From Sipunculus nudus (taxonomy: Eukaryota > Annelida > Sipuncula > Golfingiida > Sipunculidae): a stretch of 64,000 bases of DNA. Under the pieces are notes generated by a model. It saw only the letters and a list, made by a program, of their open reading frames with translations, was not told where the DNA came from and ran no database searches. Location: the NCBI GenBank assembly GCA_026874595.1, contig CM049315.1:64663389-64727388 (forward strand). The letters run 5' to 3'. Both the position numbers and the translations under genes were made by a program. Below are positions 60,301 to 64,000 of this stretch, piece after piece (positions within the stretch are counted from its first letter, which is position 1; the number at the start of each line of letters is the position of its first letter).

Positions 60301-61405
60301 GAAACATGATAAGTGTCCTTTCTGAACAGCATATGTTTCATTGACAAGAGCCATTTATAAATGGCAATGGAGGTGAACATTATTATGGCTGAATACATTT
60401 AATTTGCTACCTGAACTCTTTTTTATGTGAAATGGTACATACTGCAACATTTGATTTTTTTGCTTTATTTTTGCTTGAAGATATATGTGGGGCTTCAACT
60501 TTGTATGGTGTCAATACTGATTTCCTGTTTGTTGGCTACCTTCTAAATAAGGGGCAGGGGTGCATAGAGAATACTCCTAAAACAGCTCTTTCTTTATTAG
60601 TTCAGGTGAAGTTATGTAAGAGACACTATAAACAGTTGAAACATGAATCCTGTTCTAGTTTTTCTCATTCATTGGATGGTTTTGGCACATCTCCGCTCAG
60701 ATAAAGTTGTATTTAAATCAACCTAGAAGGGGAAACTGACCTTGGTAGAGTGATATTTATTTGTTGATTAGTTATCATATGCTTACAAATGTAAGAGGTT
60801 TTGTATGAGTATATTTATAAGTAAAGATTCATGTTGTCTGCTGATTCCTGTTTTAGCAATGAAAAAAGGGGGTAGGGGTACAAAAGGCATTGCTACATAT
60901 CTGTCTTACATCTTAGCAAATATTGCATGTTAATAAAAGAAATAGGAATAATCATACAAAATGTTAATGCTTTAAAAAGGTCTTTGTGTAAAAGCATACA
61001 GAAACTGTGTTCATTTATGAGAGATTGCTTGAAAGAAATTTGGTTGTATTTTAGTTCTCGTAAGCTATAATTTTTCACATATATGAATGAAGTCTTGTTT
61101 AAAAAATCATTTTTAAATCATTTTTGAGTGTCTTATTCCGTTTGTTTGTATAGTTACCTACATTTTAAGATATAACTTGCTGTTTTAGTCAATTCGGGGA
61201 CTGAGAGGGACAAATTGGGCTAATCACACAAAAATGTATACAGCTTGTACAAAAAATGCTCCTTGCAATGTTGTGCAAGAGTGTCCTGATTGCCAACATT
61301 GGTTTTCTGATTCCCGAGATGTCTATCTCTATGGAAAATAAAGTGAAAATTTTATATCAGCCCGGGCAGTTTTTTTCAAAATTGCTTGCCTTGGCCCCCT
61401 GACTA
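56316..61405. mobile_element. 5.1-kb element with 15-bp perfect inverted repeats TAGTCAGGGGGCCAA
   Basis: Left TAGTCAGGGGGCCAA (56316-56330) and right TTGGCCCCCTGACTA (61391-61405) are perfect inverses. CCA flanks both ends (56313-56315, 61406-61408), and removing the element rejoins 'atcttatcca' to 'taagacctagaa', a normal family B core sequence. The interior is AT-rich with TA microsatellites at about 57070 and 57355. No transposase domain is recognised in any frame, so it is probably non-autonomous or badly decayed. Superfamily not assigned. Confidence 0.8.
57355..57387. repeat. (TA)n microsatellite
   Basis: Uninterrupted TA dinucleotides inside the 5.1-kb element; a second shorter run lies at about 57069-57087. 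Confidence 0.95.
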
Positions 61406-63293
61406 CCATAAGACCTAGAAACTTCTAACTGTACATCCAGGGAGGTCCTAGGCAAATCTCCTTGGAAACCCAAAAATTAGGTCATTATGACCTATATATT
61501 GCAAGCTATCGGCTGAAAATATGATTAGGAGCACCTAGACAGTCAGACAGGGCACAAATTGTATCCATTAGGGCTAGAATCTCCATACATAATATTGACA
61601 GAGATCCTTGGAAAATGTCCTTGGAAATTTGAAATTAGGTCACTGCAACCTATATTCTGCAAGCTACATTCCTAAAACATGATTTGAGCACCCTGAAGTC
61701 AAATGGGCAGAAATTGTATCCATTAGCACCAGAATTTTCTAAAGTAACACAATGGAAAGTCATGGACAAATCTCGGAGGTACCTTAAACTAGGTCATAGT
61801 GACCTATATTCTGCAAGCTGCTGGCCAAAAACATGATTTTGAGCAAACTCAACTGATGGACCTAGCTTGAACCTTCTAATGTAGCATGCTGTGAGCTTCA
61901 GGGGAAAAAAACAATTTTAGCACTGTGAAAGTCAGATGGGCACAAATCTTAATGTTTGGACCAAGAATTTTCAAATTAAAATTCAAGGATATCCTGGGCA
62001 AATCTCCTTCAACACCTGAGATTAGGTCATGGTCACTATATTCTGTGAGTAACGAGTGGGAAACCTTATGTTGAGCACCCAGAAAGTCAGGGTACAATTC
62101 TTAACTGTTTGATCTAGAAACATCTTGCTTAAAGTAAAGAGAAGTTATTGTAATGTCTCCTTTGACATCCAAAATAAGGTCACTGTGACCTATTTTCTGT
62201 AAGATATGTGAAAGAACATGATCATTAGTTAGACAGGCACAAATGGTAGCGGCTCTGTTGGACCTAGAAATTTCTATTTAATTAAGACACAGGAAGGTCC
62301 CTCAAAATCTTCTTGAAAACCCTAAATAAGGTCACTGTGACATATATTTTGTGAGCTTTGTGAAAGAACATGATTTAAACACCCTATAAGTCAGATGAAC
62401 ACAAATCGTAGAAGTCAGACATGAAAACTTCTAACTTAGCATCTGGGGATACATCCAAATTAGCATCTTGGAAACCATACATAAGTTACTGTAACCTGTT
62501 TTTTAATTATTATCCACAAAAAAGCATGATTTTGAACACTGGTATATACTACCCATTGCTCAAGGTTCCTTTGATATTTTCACCAGTTCATAACATTAAT
62601 GATTGTATCCCCGGACACTATGATACGGGATACTATGGTTTAAGCACAGTCCCACTGCCGCTGGAGAGATTTTGTTTGCACTTGATAACTCAAAAAAATA
62701 TTTTACGGATCTTTACAAAACTTGACATGTGGATAGAAATGGGTAAGAGGACAAAGCCTATTTACAATGGGGTCATGACCTTTAGTAGGAGAATGACACT
62801 GACCTTGAATAGGTCAATTTTGGGGGGAAAATCACACAAGTTCTTAAATATCTCAAGATATCTTGTATGGATTGATCCAAAAATCAACTTGACCAAAGAT
62901 CTTGACTAGTGTTAACATGTATCGGGAACTGATGGCGCCACCTGTTATCCTTCTCTTGTTTTTGTTCTGTTTAATTCCCCCATCATTGCCACTTAAGAGT
63001 ACTCAGAGGATTATAAGTCAAAAACTAATGGACAGATTTCTTTCATATTATGCATTTACATAGAAATGGGTTATAGGATGATTGTATATTTAAATTTGGG
63101 TCATGACCTTTCCTTTGAGAGTGGCCTTGACCTTGAATATTGCCATATATAGTGAAAATCACACAAAATGATAAATATCTCATTAAGGTATGCATGGATT
63201 GGTCCAAAAACCAAATAGACCGAAGATCTTGGATAGCTTTGTCTTCTGCGGAAGACAGGTGGTGCCATCATCTGTCCTTTTTAAGCGAACCTG

Positions 63294-64000
63294 TGAGCTT
63301 ATGCGATGGCGCAGCGTCGTCTGTCCATCGTCAGCCATCCGCCGTCCAGGGCTGGCTTTCCGCCGTCCATGCATGGCTGTAAGTCAGAAACCGTCAGAGC
63401 TAGCAGCTCCAAATTACATGTAAGAATTAGTCACGTGTGAAACTTGGTGCCCAAGAGCTTTTTATCAGGTATCTGCATTAATTAAGATTTTATAGAGAAA
63501 AATCTTAAAAACCTTAAAAATCTTCTTCTCTGAAACTGTCCAGCTAAATTGTCCAGTATTTCACAGAAATGATCCCTGGAACAATCACTCTCAAGTTTGT
63601 TGAATGGTTCCAGTTCGGAGATTTTTGGCCGAGTTACAGGAGGTTGAACTTGGTCATCTGTCCAAAAAAGCACACTAAAATGAAAATCTCAGAAACGGCT
63701 AGAGCTATAATAACCAAATTTTATACCAAGGTTTGTCACATATGTCATATCTGATTTTGAGGTATTGGTGGCACATTGATGTGTTTTTTACAAGCGAAAA
63801 TGTAATTTTAAACTCTTCTTGCTTGTACACAGATTTATGATGAAACTGTTAAGCTGATTGGTTTAAACTTTACAAGAATTATTCTATGGTGGGGTTCTGC
63901 CAGTTTTATAAGAATAGATTGGGTAAATACAGTTTTAAAAAACATTGTAGCCAATTGAAAAAATGCTTTCTGTATTTGAAAACAGATTTGACAATATGCT
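63294..64000 (+). mobile_element. Family C element, 5' part, continues beyond the window
   Basis: Starts AGCGAACCTGTGAGCTTATG and follows the usual family C order: CGTC-rich stretch, 'gattttatagagaaaa', 'ctctcaagtttgtt', 'agagctataataaccaaatttta'. A short deletion relative to other copies joins 'ggtggcac' to 'attgatgtgttttttacaagcg'. The 3' end is outside the window. Confidence 0.85.

Larger units (their letters stand above)
56218..63290 (+). mobile_element. Family B element split by a 5.1-kb transposon
   Basis: A B-type 5' end (TTTTTAGCTCAGTAAGTCTG with GTCATCTGAG) begins at 56218. After the insertion (56316-61405) the core resumes with at least eight degenerate monomers of about 100-130 bp (61406-62600; 'gacctagaa', 'gcaagct', 'acatgattttgagcacc'), then units with 'gggtcatgacctt' and GATGGCGCCACCTG. 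The B 3' end is not reached before a family C element starts. Confidence 0.65.

Noticed and set aside
62421-62909. 162-codon open frame, the longest in the right part of the window
   Set aside because: It runs across degenerate family B monomers and has no domain-like sequence.

Overview
The window is nuclear DNA of an animal, most likely a lophotrochozoan and plausibly a bivalve mollusc. It is AT-rich and intron-rich, with spliceosomal GT/AG junctions, and is dominated by nested non-autonomous transposons of the kind bivalves carry. The taxon is an inference. No prokaryotic gene, operon, CRISPR array, rRNA or tRNA gene is seen.

The one host gene I can identify is on the + strand: the 3' half of a STING (STING1/TMEM173) homologue. 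Three exons encode the cyclic-dinucleotide-binding domain (3783-4015, 38462-38663, 54411-54547). They join in phase and end at a TAA. The introns between them are 34,446 and 15,747 bp. Earlier exons lie upstream of the window. The residues matching human Arg232, Arg238, Tyr240, Glu260, Thr263 and Pro264 are present. The protein stops where the vertebrate TBK1/IRF3-recruiting tail would begin. A short candidate first exon of an unidentified antisense gene lies inside the first large intron (8331-8477, - strand).

Nearly everything else is transposon. Four families of Helitron/Helentron-like non-autonomous elements share one plan: a 5' arm, a repeat-rich core, an inverted copy of the arm near the 3' end, a small hairpin, and an end in CTAG or CTTG placed next to T without target duplication. 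I call them A (GTATCCGCCAAAA), B (AGCTCAGCTGA), C (AGCGAACCTGTG) and D (AGGGCCCCGCA). Their cores carry tandem monomers, many around the palindrome AGGTGGCGCCACCT. They are nested up to about five deep, and several insertions can be read base by base because an empty copy of the same site exists elsewhere in the window.

Other elements are two TA-flanked inverted-repeat elements sharing the terminus CCGTAAAATCT, two hAT-like elements, a 5.1-kb element with 15-bp inverted repeats, a solo-LTR candidate, a broken L1/Tx1-like LINE, and a second reverse-transcriptase fragment.

By region: 1-3782, satellite and transposon debris before the first exon; 4016-38461, large intron with B (4241-10325), C (13494-21668), LINE (21671-26887) and the hAT/C/A stack (29336-36527); 38664-54410, second intron with A, RT fragment, a C element of about 12 kb filled by D, B, C and a TA element, and a near-identical 1.43-kb tandem duplication; 54548-64000, 3' flank with a B element split by the 5.1-kb element, then a C element running off the end.
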